DNA of 64,000 nt. Source: Bacteroidota bacterium. Its GTDB lineage: Bacteria; Bacteroidota; Bacteroidia; Cytophagales; Cyclobacteriaceae. The position numbers and the translations under genes are program-made. The DNA lies in NCBI GenBank assembly GCA_016866385.1, contig VGMU01000001.1, positions 44,785 through 108,784 of the forward strand, read 5' to 3'. Below, piece by piece: positions 35,707-43,787 of the stretch. The notes under the pieces are model-generated. The model saw only the letters and a list, made by a program, of their open reading frames with translations. It did no database searches and was not told the origin of the DNA. Positions within the stretch are counted from its first letter, which is position 1. The number at the start of each line of letters is the position of its first letter.

Positions 35707-36114
35707 ATGTTTACATCCAAAACCCAAATCCGTGTGCGCTATGCAGAAACCGACCAAATGGGCTACGTGTATTACGGGAATTACGCCATGTACTTTGAGG
35801 TAGCCCGGGTAGAAGCCATGAGATCCGTGGGGTTTTCTTACCGAGAAATGGAGGAAAGTGGCATACTTATGCCAGTTTTAGAAAATCATATCACTTACCT
35901 CAAGCCAGGAAAATACGATGATTTGCTCAGCATCCATACGGTCATTCCTGAACTCCCTGGTGTAAAGATTAGATTTGAATACCAGGTAAGCAATGAGGCA
36001 GGGGAACAAATTGCCCGAGGATGGACCAGCTTGGCTTTTCTCAAAAAAGAAAGTCAGCAGCCTACTCGACCCCCAAAAAATTTACTGCAAGTGTTGGCGC
36101 CTTTTTTTAACTAA
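35707..36114 (+). CDS. YbgC-like acyl-CoA thioesterase
   Basis: A 135-residue hotdog-fold thioesterase of the 4HBT/YbgC type. ATG at 35707 gives the typical start; a frame extending to 35641 would overlap mltG. The active-site Asp is D16 in RYAETDQMGYVYYGN. It hydrolyses acyl-CoA thioesters, with unknown chain preference. It begins 1 base after the mltG stop and 14 bases before yihY, so mltG, this gene and the YihY gene look like one operon. Confidence 0.9.
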   Translation: MFTSKTQIRVRYAETDQMGYVYYGNYAMYFEVARVEAMRSVGFSYREMEESGILMPVLENHITYLKPGKYDDLLSIHTVIPELPGVKIRFEYQVSNEAGEQIARGWTSLAFLKKESQQPTRPPKNLLQVLAPFFN

Positions 36115-36128
36115 ACCTTCTATTGGAG

Positions 36129-37103
36129 ATGAAGGAAAAAATTTCAAAGTGGAGGATTAGGCTACAGCTCAAAGCCAGGCTGTTGAAAAAAATTCACTTT
36201 GGGACCCGAAGCAAAAATCTTTACGACGTACTGCGCATTTTTATCCAACAACTAAAAAAAGACGACATCACCGAGCGGGCAGGATCCATGGCCTTTAGCT
36301 ATACCATAGCTTTATTTCCTTTGCTCCTTTTTTTGCTTAACCTGGTTCCCTACCTACAACTTTTTTTTCCCATGGTGACTACCGAAAACATCCTAGGGTT
36401 TGTGGAAGGGATAATGCCTGAGGAAGTCTTTGCCAGCATTTCCTCTACTCTACTGGATATTGTATCAAAACCACGACAGAGCCTACTTTCCTTGGGTTTT
36501 TTCTTTGCACTGTATGCTTCCACCCAGGGAGTAGTCTCCATGATGAATTCCTTCAATGCAGTATATAAAACCAAGGAAAATCGGGGTTGGTTGGCCAGTA
36601 GAACCATAGCCATCTTTATTGTGCTAGCGCTGGTATTTACCATCATTGCAGCCAGCACCGTCATGATCATTGGAGAGTATTGGCTCCACGATCTACAGGA
36701 AAAATTTCTTCTATCTAGCGGAATTTTGATTTTTCTATTTAATGCCTTGAAATTCCTGGTGCTTTTGTTTGTTTTCTACCTCACCTCTGCATTTATATTT
36801 CGCTTTGCCCCTGCCATTCACGACAAATGGAACTTCTTTTCTACCGGTGCCCAACTTGCAGGCTTCCTGATTACACTTTCCTTTTATGCCTTTATTTTTT
36901 ACCTAGAAAATTTTGCGAGCTACAATAAACTCTACGGATCCATAGGTACGGTGATTGCCTTGATGCTGTGGTTGTACCTTACTTCTGTGATTGTTTTGGT
37001 CTGCTTTGAAGTCAATGTAAGTTTTGATTTGGCGGAGGAAAAGCAGAGAGAACGAGAGCAGAGAAAAGCTTTTTTTGGGCGTAAAGCGAATCAAAAAACT
37101 TGA
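36129..37103 (+). CDS. YihY/BrkB-family membrane protein
   Basis: A 324-residue integral membrane protein with about six transmembrane helices. Family hallmarks are the N-terminal RAGSMAFSYTIALFPLLLFLLNL, the SLGFFFALYASTQGVVSMMNSFNAVYKTKENRGW segment, and the LYGSIGTVIALMLWLYLTSVIVLVCFEVN helix pair. The ATG at 36129 is chosen over an in-frame TTG at 36123. The family's role is unclear (once mislabelled ribonuclease BN). It is probably cotranscribed with mltG. The C-terminus is rich in Glu/Arg/Lys. Confidence 0.9.
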   Translation: MKEKISKWRIRLQLKARLLKKIHFGTRSKNLYDVLRIFIQQLKKDDITERAGSMAFSYTIALFPLLLFLLNLVPYLQLFFPMVTTENILGFVEGIMPEEVFASISSTLLDIVSKPRQSLLSLGFFFALYASTQGVVSMMNSFNAVYKTKENRGWLASRTIAIFIVLALVFTIIAASTVMIIGEYWLHDLQEKFLLSSGILIFLFNALKFLVLLFVFYLTSAFIFRFAPAIHDKWNFFSTGAQLAGFLITLSFYAFIFYLENFASYNKLYGSIGTVIALMLWLYLTSVIVLVCFEVNVSFDLAEEKQREREQRKAFFGRKANQKT

Positions 37104-37210
37104 ATCGAATTAAATCCTCATCTATATACTATAAATTTTAAGGGATAGGATAGGGAGTTGAAATTTTTATCGATAAAAAGAGAGGAAGACAAATAAAAAG
37201 AAGAAAAGGG

Positions 37211-37242
37211 TTTGGCTAAAAAACTTTAAGCAGCTACTTTTG
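37211..37242 (+). promoter_or_regulatory. Promoter of tRNA-Ser
   Basis: TTTG (37211-37214), a 20-base spacer and TACTTTTG (37235-37242) match the Bacteroidota vegetative promoter in both boxes and in spacing. Transcription would begin about 25 bases before the tRNA. Confidence 0.85.
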
Positions 37243-37272
37243 CATTCTCAAATCAGCATAGCCTAGTATCAC

Positions 37273-37357
37273 AGAGGAGTGGCAGAGTGGTCGATCGCGG
37301 CGGTCTTGAAAACCGTTGTACCGTGAGGTACCGGGGGTTCGAATCCCTCCTCCTCTG
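37273..37357 (+). tRNA. tRNA-Ser (anticodon TGA)
   Basis: Acceptor arms AGAGGAG (37273-37279) and CTCCTCT (37350-37356) pair. The anticodon loop CTTGAAA carries TGA within a GCGGT/ACCGT stem. A long variable arm (TTGTACCGTGAGGTACC region) marks a class II tRNA. The T arm is GGGGG-TTCGAAT-CCCTC. Discriminator G37357; CCA is not encoded. Confidence 0.97.
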
Positions 37358-37365
37358 CACAGAAG

Positions 37366-37395
37366 CCCTTTCGGAATCCTGAAAGGGTTTTTTTT
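37366..37395 (+). terminator. Terminator after tRNA-Ser
   Basis: Stem CCCTTTC/GAAAGGG with an 8-base loop and a run of eight T. Confidence 0.9.
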
Positions 37396-37726
37396 GTTTA
37401 AAGTCTTCAAGTAGCTTATCCTTTCTGGTGATTTCAATTCAGAGACCCCACTCCTAATTTCTTTTTTTAGTCTCTAAATCCAGCACCTAAATTAAACTAA
37501 TTTGATAAACGGCAAATGCTATTTCTCCGAGGGTATTGCCAAATCCAAAATAATTTCGAAAATTGCTTAGAAAGAAAAATTTTATACACCCTAAAACTTT
37601 TCTTTATTCATTAAATTTCCTTGCCACTATCTAGAAAAAGCAGTTCCCGTGGTAATGAAAAAAAGTGTATCAAGCCGCGTTTAATTTATTGAGTCATTTA
37701 AACAATTAAAAACCCATTTTAACACC
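37396..37726. other. Non-coding gap before the LDLa-like gene
   Basis: About 330 bases, AT-rich, without a credible gene. I see no clear promoter, repeat or RNA hairpin; a few short A and T tracts only. Confidence 0.6.
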
Positions 37727-38158
37727 ATGAATAAACTAGTAATCGTATTTGGCTTATTTGCTCTGACCTTTTTCTTCGGATTAGGGGTCACTGCAGTTCA
37801 ATTAGCAACCGACAGCTTCTTTTTCCCTTTTGATTCGGGAGGATCCATGGATCTAGATGACTTATTTGATTCAGATGAGTACGATGACACAGAAACTGAA
37901 TACAATTGGGAAGAATCTTCCTATGTGGAAGATTTTCCGGTAGCGGATACAACGGCATCAGAAAGTCTAGGTGAGAGTTGGACTTGCAGTGATGGTACAG
38001 TGATTGACGCAGCCTGGACCAATGACGGGGAATGCGATTGCAACGATTGCTCCGATGAAGACAATTTATTCAAATGTGCCAACGGAACCATCATCAATGC
38101 GGCCTATTTGAATGATGGAGATTGTGATTGTGGCGATACCTGCGATGACGAATCCTAA
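37727..38158 (+). CDS. Small membrane-anchored protein with two LDL-receptor-A-like repeats
   Basis: A 143-residue protein. Residues 1-27 form a hydrophobic anchor or signal (MNKLVIVFGLFALTFFFG). Residues 35-80 are strikingly acidic (MDLDDLFDSDEYDDTETE). Two tandem modules follow: 85-113 and 115-143, each of the form C-x2-G-x3-I-x-A-x-(W/Y)-x-N-D-G-(E/D)-C-D-C then an acidic stretch ending in C-x-D-(E/D). Repeat 1 has C87, C103, C105 and C108; repeat 2 has C117, C133, C135 and C139. The NDGxCDC and SDE-type ends resemble the Ca-binding half of LDL-receptor class A domains, though the first Cys pair is missing. Function unknown; probably a calcium-stabilised envelope protein. Confidence 0.8.
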   Translation: MNKLVIVFGLFALTFFFGLGVTAVQLATDSFFFPFDSGGSMDLDDLFDSDEYDDTETEYNWEESSYVEDFPVADTTASESLGESWTCSDGTVIDAAWTNDGECDCNDCSDEDNLFKCANGTIINAAYLNDGDCDCGDTCDDES

Positions 38159-38211
38159 TGGACTTGATTGATAAAAATCTACACTTCATAAACCCTTAAC
38201 CAACCTTAAAC

Positions 38212-38550
38212 ATGATCGGCTTATTTATCATCTATTTTGCAGTAATCATGCTGCTCATTGCCTCCCAATGGGGCATCTATTCCAAGGCAGGAAAGCCTGG
38301 ATGGGCTTGTTTGATCCCTATTTACAACATCATTGTCCTATTGGAAATTGTCGGTAAACCTTGGTGGTGGCTATTTCTCTTGTTTATCCCACTCTTAAAC
38401 ATCATCTTTTACATATGGATTTACAACCTCTTGGCCAAGAGCTTTGGAAAATCAGAAGGCTTTACGGCGGGGCTTATTTTACTCAGCCTTATTTTCTTCC
38501 CTATCTTGGGCTTTGGCGATGCTAAATACCAAGGCCCTGCTGGTAGCTAA
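38212..38550 (+). CDS. DUF5684-family membrane protein
   Basis: A 112-residue membrane protein with about three to four helices. The motif WGIYSKAGKPGWACLIPIYN, followed by a GKPWWW turn and a YNLLAKSFGKSEGFTAG loop, is that of the DUF5684 family found in Bacteroidota and other phyla. Function unknown. It is 53 bases after the LDLa-like gene and ends before a bidirectional terminator, so the two may be one transcript. Confidence 0.82.
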   Translation: MIGLFIIYFAVIMLLIASQWGIYSKAGKPGWACLIPIYNIIVLLEIVGKPWWWLFLLFIPLLNIIFYIWIYNLLAKSFGKSEGFTAGLILLSLIFFPILGFGDAKYQGPAGS

Positions 38551-38570
38551 AAATTAGTTTCGTACCGTTC

Positions 38571-38604
38571 AAAAAAAATGCTTCAGAAAACTGAAGCATT
38601 TTTT
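38571..38604. terminator. Bidirectional terminator
   Basis: AAAAAAAATGCTTCAG pairs with CTGAAGCATTTTTTTT around loop AAAA. Both flanks carry T runs on their own strand, so it serves the DUF5684 gene and the convergent 38637 gene. Confidence 0.92.
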
Positions 38605-38636
38605 TTGACATCTACTTCATCAAAAACTAGTATTCC

Positions 38637-38888
38637 CTACCCCACCCTCGATTCAGAGTACAAATCATAGGCAGCGACCAACACTTGTTGGGCGGGAGAC
38701 GTCCCATATTTTTCGTAGGAGGTCAAGTCGGCCCGTTTTTCTAGGTAAACAGGCAAGTATTCTTCATCCAACTCATCCCAAATGATCAATAAGTAGGTGT
38801 AAGGTATCCTACTAACTCGACCCTGTTCCAACCAGGAATTGAATCGAGATTCGTCTAAGGGTTTGGGGTATTCCGAACTGTTGAACAT
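38637..38888 (-). CDS. Hypothetical protein (83 aa)
   Basis: A short frame from the ATG at 38888 (MFNSSEYPKPLDE), or from 38894 with two more residues. I do not recognise it. It has aromatic and acidic content (IPYTYLLIIWDELDEEYLPVYLEKRADL), no signal peptide or membrane segment. It lies 44 bases downstream of the flavin-dependent oxidoreductase in the same direction and may be part of its operon. Ends 33 bases before the shared terminator. Confidence 0.55.
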   Translation of the reverse strand: MFNSSEYPKPLDESRFNSWLEQGRVSRIPYTYLLIIWDELDEEYLPVYLEKRADLTSYEKYGTSPAQQVLVAAYDLYSESRVG

Positions 38889-38938
38889 AGTCAAAAAGGG
38901 AGATTGAAGATTGAATGAGAATTGAGCGGTCTAATATG

Positions 38939-39967
38939 CTACCCTTTTCGTACTTGAGGAATGACCTCTTCACCAATCAAGGCGATGGATTCACTCAATT
39001 GCTGATGGCTCAGCCCTGCATTATCCATTTGGAAGGTAAATCGATCAATACCTCCCAAGGAGGCGCTATGGCGAAGTATTTTTTCGGCTACCTCCTCCGC
39101 ACTTCCTACCAGATACGCTCCTCGAGGGGCATTTTGGGCTTCAAAGTGCCCTCGCGTCACGGGGGGCCAACCCCGCTCACGACCGATGCGCGTGAAGGTT
39201 TCGGCATAACCAGGATAATAGTTTTCCACTGCCTCTTCGTGTGTGCGTGCCACGTAGCCAAGGGAATGTAAACCTACTTTTAAGTCTTCTTGTGCAAAGC
39301 CGGCTTTGTCTCCGGCTTCTCGGTACAAATCAATCAAGGAACGGAAACGGTGCGTCTCCCCACCAATCACTGCTACCATCAAAGGAAGCCCCAAAGAGCC
39401 CGCCCGCACAAAGGATGCCGGCGTACCTCCTACCCCCAACCAGATGGGGAGCCTGGCTTGCATGGGTCTTGGGTAAATGGCTTGTGCTTGCAAGGCTGGG
39501 CGAAAACGTCCCCTCCAGGTCACTACCTCTTGCTTATTTAGCTGCAAGAGCAGCTCTAGCTTTTCTGCAAACAAGGCATCGTAATCTTGGAAGTTTAAGC
39601 CGAAAAGCGGAAAGGCTTCTGAAAAAGAACCTCTACCTACAACCAGTTCGGCACGGCCCTGGGAAATTAAATCTAGGGTAGCAAACTGTTGGAATACCCG
39701 AACTGGGTCTGCGGCACTGAGTACGGTCACTGCACTGCTCAAGCGAATCCGAGTAGTCCGGGACGCTGCTGCTGCCAAAATCACCGAGGTCGCGGAATCT
39801 AAAAATTCCTTTCGATGGTGCTCGCCGATGGCAAATACATCCAGTCCCTTTTCATCGGCCAACTGGATGCGATCCAGCAATTCGCGTAAAGCATCTTGCG
39901 CAGTGCCTACAGGATTGCCCTGGGCATCCGTGACAAAGGCTGCAAAGCTATCTATTCCTATTTCCAT
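38939..39967 (-). CDS. LLM-class (bacterial luciferase-like) flavin-dependent oxidoreductase
   Basis: A 342-residue TIM-barrel monooxygenase of the luciferase-like family. Recognised features: MEIGIDSFAAF start, GEHHRKEFLDSA, TRIRLSSAVTVLSAADPVRVFQQFATLDLISQGRAELVVGRGS (the family's signature run), and GGTPASF. It uses reduced FMN (or F420) and oxygen on an unknown substrate. No flavin reductase is adjacent. No signal peptide; cytoplasmic. Confidence 0.9.
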   Translation of the reverse strand: MEIGIDSFAAFVTDAQGNPVGTAQDALRELLDRIQLADEKGLDVFAIGEHHRKEFLDSATSVILAAAASRTTRIRLSSAVTVLSAADPVRVFQQFATLDLISQGRAELVVGRGSFSEAFPLFGLNFQDYDALFAEKLELLLQLNKQEVVTWRGRFRPALQAQAIYPRPMQARLPIWLGVGGTPASFVRAGSLGLPLMVAVIGGETHRFRSLIDLYREAGDKAGFAQEDLKVGLHSLGYVARTHEEAVENYYPGYAETFTRIGRERGWPPVTRGHFEAQNAPRGAYLVGSAEEVAEKILRHSASLGGIDRFTFQMDNAGLSHQQLSESIALIGEEVIPQVRKG

Positions 39968-40069
39968 GGGATAAACCTAGGTAGACTTGACTAAATACCC
40001 AAGCGATCGACTAGCATCAATCCCCGTAACGGTTGTTTTACGAGGTTAAAAAAGGGTATTTTTAGCCCC

Positions 40070-40303
40070 ATGAATCCCCAAATCTTGATCGATATCGTCA
40101 CGCAGACCATGCCCTTTGGCAAGTACAAGGGACGATTGCTCTGCGATATCCCTGAAGATTACCTGGTTTGGATGTACAAAAAAGGGTTTCCTGCAGGCCA
40201 TTTGGGAATGTGCCTAAACACCCTTTATGAAATCCGATTGAATGGATTGGAGCACCTAATTCATGAAATTAGATCTCGGTACCCGAGGCCTGCAAGAAAA
40301 TAA
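40070..40303 (+). CDS. DUF3820-family small protein
   Basis: A 77-residue protein. The core MPFGKYKGRLLCDIPEDYLVWMYKKGFP is that of the DUF3820 (QSregVF-type) family, which is widespread and of unknown function. The stop is 6 bases from the convergent serine hydrolase stop. No signal peptide. Confidence 0.82.
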   Translation: MNPQILIDIVTQTMPFGKYKGRLLCDIPEDYLVWMYKKGFPAGHLGMCLNTLYEIRLNGLEHLIHEIRSRYPRPARK

Positions 40304-40309
40304 GGTAAC

Positions 40310-41449
40310 CTAGGACTTTACGATCCACTCCTCGTGCAAGATCTGCACGACACGGCGAATCACTCGGATGTAGCCCTCTTCTTCAGTGGGATCGCAGCCG
40401 TTGCTGATCACCACAAATCCATACTTTTCTTCGGGATTGAAAAACATAGCGCTATACAAGCCATAGGCAGATCCGGTATGCCCTACCAGTTCTACTCCTG
40501 GGATAAGCACATCCGTTTTCCACAGGGCCAAACCATAGTTCTCGTCCGAAGAAAGGGGAGTTTGCATTTTCTGGGAATGCGCAGCAGAAATAAGCCGAAC
40601 CTTACCGACCTTCCCATAGTTCATGTGCAGTAAAAGGTACTCGGCTAGATCTGGTGCTGAGATTTTCATGCCCCCCGTAGGAGAGAAAATAGGCGTACTA
40701 TAGCCCGGTGTATAAGATTTGAGTTCCTCGCTTTTGGAGACGTAGGCCGCAGGAGATGGGATAAACTTAGCTGAATCCCGCTGGTAGGCATAGAGCGTAG
40801 CGAAGCGGCTTTTGTCCAACTGGTTTACATCGTAGCCTCCATACAAACCCAAGGGCTTGAGGATATTTTCTTGGATATAGGCATCAAAGCGAACCCCAGA
40901 ATACTTCTCCAATATCGCTCCTGCCAAATTGAAATTTAAATTGCAGTATTGATACCCCTCCCCAGGCGCATAGGCATTGTAGACTTCCTGCCACCGTGCA
41001 TTTTTATCTGGATGGGCAACATCAAGAGTAAAATACCCCTGGCTATCGTTTAGACTAGATGTATGAGATAGCAGCATGCGCAACGTAATCACCCTATCTG
41101 GAAATTTGGGATTCCGTATCCGAAATCCAATCAGGTCACTGACGTCATCGTCTAAGGAAATAAGATCCTTTTCGACCAGCTGCAGGAGGGCTGTTGCCGT
41201 GAAGGACTTGGAAATGGAAGCGATTCGAAAGAGATCTGTGGTCCGTAGCGGTATTTTTCCTTCCTCTTTCCATCCCAAAGCCTGGGTATGCACCACCTTA
41301 CCCTCTTTTACTACAGCGATTGATAGCCCCATGACGGGATAGTCTTTCATCAATTGTTCCAGTCGCTGCTTGGTAATAGCTTCTTGAGCCTGTAAGGGAA
41401 GTATGAATGCGAGTATACAAGCGATAAGGAGCATGAAGATGGGTTTCAT
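40310..41449 (-). CDS. Exported serine hydrolase (class C beta-lactamase/EstB fold)
   Basis: A 379-residue exported serine hydrolase with a signal peptide (1-21, ending LPLQA). The catalytic S78-I-S-K81 in RIASISKSF, the Y168-C-N170 triad element in YQYCNLN and the HTG (324-326) in VGHTGSAYG box are intact. The family includes esterases, D-peptidases and beta-lactamases. Which of these it is cannot be told. It is divergent from the DUF2975 gene over 170 very AT-rich bases. Confidence 0.9.
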   Translation of the reverse strand: MKPIFMLLIACILAFILPLQAQEAITKQRLEQLMKDYPVMGLSIAVVKEGKVVHTQALGWKEEGKIPLRTTDLFRIASISKSFTATALLQLVEKDLISLDDDVSDLIGFRIRNPKFPDRVITLRMLLSHTSSLNDSQGYFTLDVAHPDKNARWQEVYNAYAPGEGYQYCNLNFNLAGAILEKYSGVRFDAYIQENILKPLGLYGGYDVNQLDKSRFATLYAYQRDSAKFIPSPAAYVSKSEELKSYTPGYSTPIFSPTGGMKISAPDLAEYLLLHMNYGKVGKVRLISAAHSQKMQTPLSSDENYGLALWKTDVLIPGVELVGHTGSAYGLYSAMFFNPEEKYGFVVISNGCDPTEEEGYIRVIRRVVQILHEEWIVKS

Positions 41450-41619
41450 AAAAACAAAAGAAGGAAGTGGGATAATGGGATTAAGTTAAGAAATGGAGCG
41501 AGTAAGTTGGTGCTCTAGCAAGTCAAAAAAAGGGAGATACCATTTATATTAGTTTAATTCACTATTTTTTTATTGTTTATCAATAAATTTTTTTTGATGT
41601 TTGTAAAAAATTAAAAAAC

Positions 41620-42183
41620 ATGAAATCAACACCAACCTCTTGGAAAGAAAAGTGGAGCCAACAACCCACCTTAATGCTCATCACTGTCATCATCTGGTCG
41701 ATATTTATCGGCTTGTGCATTCAAGCAGGCACCTTGCTTTTCACATTCGTTTATAGTTTTTTCAAGCCTACGGTAGCACAAGACCTGTATGAAGGATTGA
41801 ATTTATATCCCTTATTCCAACAGGATGTTTGGTCCTATGGGGGAATAGTCACACTCATCCTTTCCATAGCCATTTTGAAGGCACAGCTGTTCTACACCAT
41901 GATTCGAATTTTTTTAAAGATTGATTTGATTCATCCCTTCAGTAAGGAAATCGCCAAGCTAATCAGCACACTCAGTTATATTGCCTTTGAAATTGGCGTT
42001 TTTCTCGCGATGGCAAAAGGCTGCGCAAACTGGTTGATCAAGCGTTCTTTCGAACTAGAAGGAATACAAACCTACCTATCGGGGGCATTTGAATACTTTT
42101 TATTGAGTGCTCTGATTTTTGCCATTGCGCAAGTATTTAAGCGAGGCGTAGAGATCCAGGCTGAAAACGAGTTAACGGTCTAA
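41620..42183 (+). CDS. DUF2975-family membrane protein
   Basis: A 187-residue membrane protein with four predicted helices (about 18-45, 68-92, 108-130 and 150-172). The Phe/Tyr-rich loop IRIFLKIDLIHPFSKEIAKLI is typical of DUF2975. The next gene encodes a mini HTH regulator after 3 bases, the standard DUF2975/HTH pairing. Role unknown. Confidence 0.82.
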   Translation: MKSTPTSWKEKWSQQPTLMLITVIIWSIFIGLCIQAGTLLFTFVYSFFKPTVAQDLYEGLNLYPLFQQDVWSYGGIVTLILSIAILKAQLFYTMIRIFLKIDLIHPFSKEIAKLISTLSYIAFEIGVFLAMAKGCANWLIKRSFELEGIQTYLSGAFEYFLLSALIFAIAQVFKRGVEIQAENELTV

Positions 42184-42186
42184 GCC

Positions 42187-42399
42187 ATGGCAATCGTAGT
42201 CAACCTAGACGTGATGATGGCCAAGCGGAAAATGTCCCTCAACGAGCTATCCGAGAAAGTGGACCTGACACTGTCTAACCTTTCCATTCTCAAAACAGGC
42301 AAGGCCAAAGCCATCCGATTCAGTACTCTGGCTGCACTCTGTAAGGCGCTCGACTGTCAGCCGGGTGACTTATTGGAATATGAGCCGGAAACTACCTAA
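42187..42399 (+). CDS. YozG-type Cro/C1 HTH regulator
   Basis: A 70-residue single-domain XRE HTH protein, MAIVVNLDVMMAKRKMSLNE, then VDLTLSNLSILKTGKAKAIRFSTLAALCKALDCQPGDLLEY, which is the complete helix-turn-helix of the Cro/YozG group. Starts 3 bases after DUF2975 and probably regulates that membrane protein or its own operon. Confidence 0.88.
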   Translation: MAIVVNLDVMMAKRKMSLNELSEKVDLTLSNLSILKTGKAKAIRFSTLAALCKALDCQPGDLLEYEPETT

Positions 42400-42463
42400 T
42401 TGGCAACCTAAGAAACGATGGGGTATACCCAATTTGTAACTTTAAACCTGTACCATTCCAAAG

Positions 42464-43090
42464 ATGTTACCACCCAATCCGCTGATCGACCAATTTCTCC
42501 TTGAAGGATGCATGCGTTGCCCAAAGGGAGCTACTCCGGCTTGTAAAGTGCACCGTTGGACGGATATTTTGGAATTTCTCCGCCAACTCCTCCTAGAGAC
42601 CGAACTCCAGGAGGAACGAAAATGGGGCATGCCTACCTACACGCTCAACGGCAAAAATGTAGTCATTTTAGGAGTATTTAAAGAATCCTGCGTGTTGAGT
42701 TTCCTCAAAGGCGGATTACTTGAAGATCCTTACCAGATCCTAGAACGCCCAGGACCGAATTCTCAAGAAGGACGTTTTATTCGCTTCACCCAGCTTTCCC
42801 AAGCCCAGGAAATCGAAGAAAAAATCAAGGAATACCTCCACCAAGCCATAGCAGTGGAACGTTCAGGGAAAAAGTCCGGTACTAAACCCGCTCTCCCAGT
42901 CCTGCCCGAAGAACTCTTGCAAAAATTTGCAGAGCATCCCGGTCTGGAAACCGCATTTTTTGCCCTGATTCCTGGTAGACAACGAGGCTATGTGATGCAC
43001 TTCTCTGAAGCAAAGCAATCCACCACACGCCTCAATCGGATTGAAAAGTACGTACCCAAAATTTTTGTAGGAAAAGGGATGTTGGATTAG
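42464..43090 (+). CDS. YdeI/DUF1801-like protein
   Basis: A 208-residue cytoplasmic protein of the YdeI/OmpD-associated group. The N-terminal DUF1801-like domain has the EERKWGMPTYTLNGKNVVILGVFKESCVLSFLKG run. The C-terminal part (PVLPEELLQKFAEHPGLETAFFALIPGRQRGYVMHFSEAKQSTTRLNRIEKYVPKI, about 140-200) is the YdeI domain. Related proteins are linked to peptide or stress resistance in other bacteria; the function here is unproven. Confidence 0.82.
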   Translation: MLPPNPLIDQFLLEGCMRCPKGATPACKVHRWTDILEFLRQLLLETELQEERKWGMPTYTLNGKNVVILGVFKESCVLSFLKGGLLEDPYQILERPGPNSQEGRFIRFTQLSQAQEIEEKIKEYLHQAIAVERSGKKSGTKPALPVLPEELLQKFAEHPGLETAFFALIPGRQRGYVMHFSEAKQSTTRLNRIEKYVPKIFVGKGMLD

Positions 43091-43332
43091 ATTGATCACT
43101 TTGTCAAAAGTTGGCAGACCACGGTCCACAGCTCATTTAATTGAACCACAACCCCTATTTCCTTTCCCCACAGACGAAGAAAAGGGAGTAATAAAATTAT
43201 TTTTTCTTTTTGAACGATGATTCAATTTTTGGAAGGTCATGAAACCATAATTGTTTCCTAATTGGGAAACTATTTTTTCAACTTACCCGTTTAACAAATG
43301 AAATTCCAAAAGTTTCGAAGTTAAATTCCACC

Positions 43333-43650
43333 ATGAAAAATAAACCACTGCAACAATTCTCACTAGAAGAGATCACCGATAAATACATTGGGAAGAAAGG
43401 AAGCGAAAAACGCGATGCATTTGAAAATGAATTACGTTTAGATTTATTAGGCGAAGCCCTTAAACAAACACGCATCAAGCAAAAGCTCACACAAGAAGCA
43501 TTAGGAAAACTTGTTGGAGTTCAAAAATCTCAAATTTCAAAACTTGAAAACAGTGTGAAAGATGCAAGATTTGAAACAGTGCTCAAGGTTTTTAAAGCCT
43601 TGAATACCCGCATCACATTCAAATTGGAGTTGGAAGAAACTACGTCCTAA
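43333..43650 (+). CDS. HigA-type XRE antitoxin without an adjacent toxin
   Basis: A 105-residue HTH protein: N-terminal extension (QFSLEEITDKYIGKKGSEKRDAFENELRLDLLGEALKQTR) typical of HigA-like antitoxins, then an XRE domain IKQKLTQEALGKLVGVQKSQISKLENSVKDARFETVLKVFKALN and tail ITFKLELEE. Such proteins usually follow a RelE/HigB-like toxin gene, but the 242 bases upstream hold no frame for one. The region is more AT-rich than its neighbours. It may be a solitary regulator or the remnant of a module. Confidence 0.85.
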   Translation: MKNKPLQQFSLEEITDKYIGKKGSEKRDAFENELRLDLLGEALKQTRIKQKLTQEALGKLVGVQKSQISKLENSVKDARFETVLKVFKALNTRITFKLELEETTS

Positions 43651-43729
43651 GACTCAGATTCTACCTCTAGCCTTTATACTAACTCCTTCCTTTTTTACTT
43701 TTTTAACTAACTCCTCCGGTTGATCACCC

Positions 43730-43761
43730 ATTGTAATCTTAGCATTTACCTGCGTTCTTTG
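43730..43761 (+). promoter_or_regulatory. Possible promoter of the dihydroorotase gene
   Basis: TTG (43730-43732), a 21-base spacer and GTTCTTTG (43754-43761) loosely fit the Bacteroidota pattern, with mismatches in the first two bases of the -7 box. Confidence 0.3.
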
Positions 43762-43787
43762 TACTAGCAAGAATATTTCTACCTACC

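Noticed and set aside
41540..41600. AT-rich stretch before DUF2975 as an origin or attachment site
   Set aside because: Only AT richness; no repeat, direct or inverted, of note.
43091..43332. Remnant of a HigB/RelE toxin before the HigA-like gene
   Set aside because: One frame stays open for about 30 codons up to the antitoxin ATG but resembles no toxin end, and a stop cuts it upstream.
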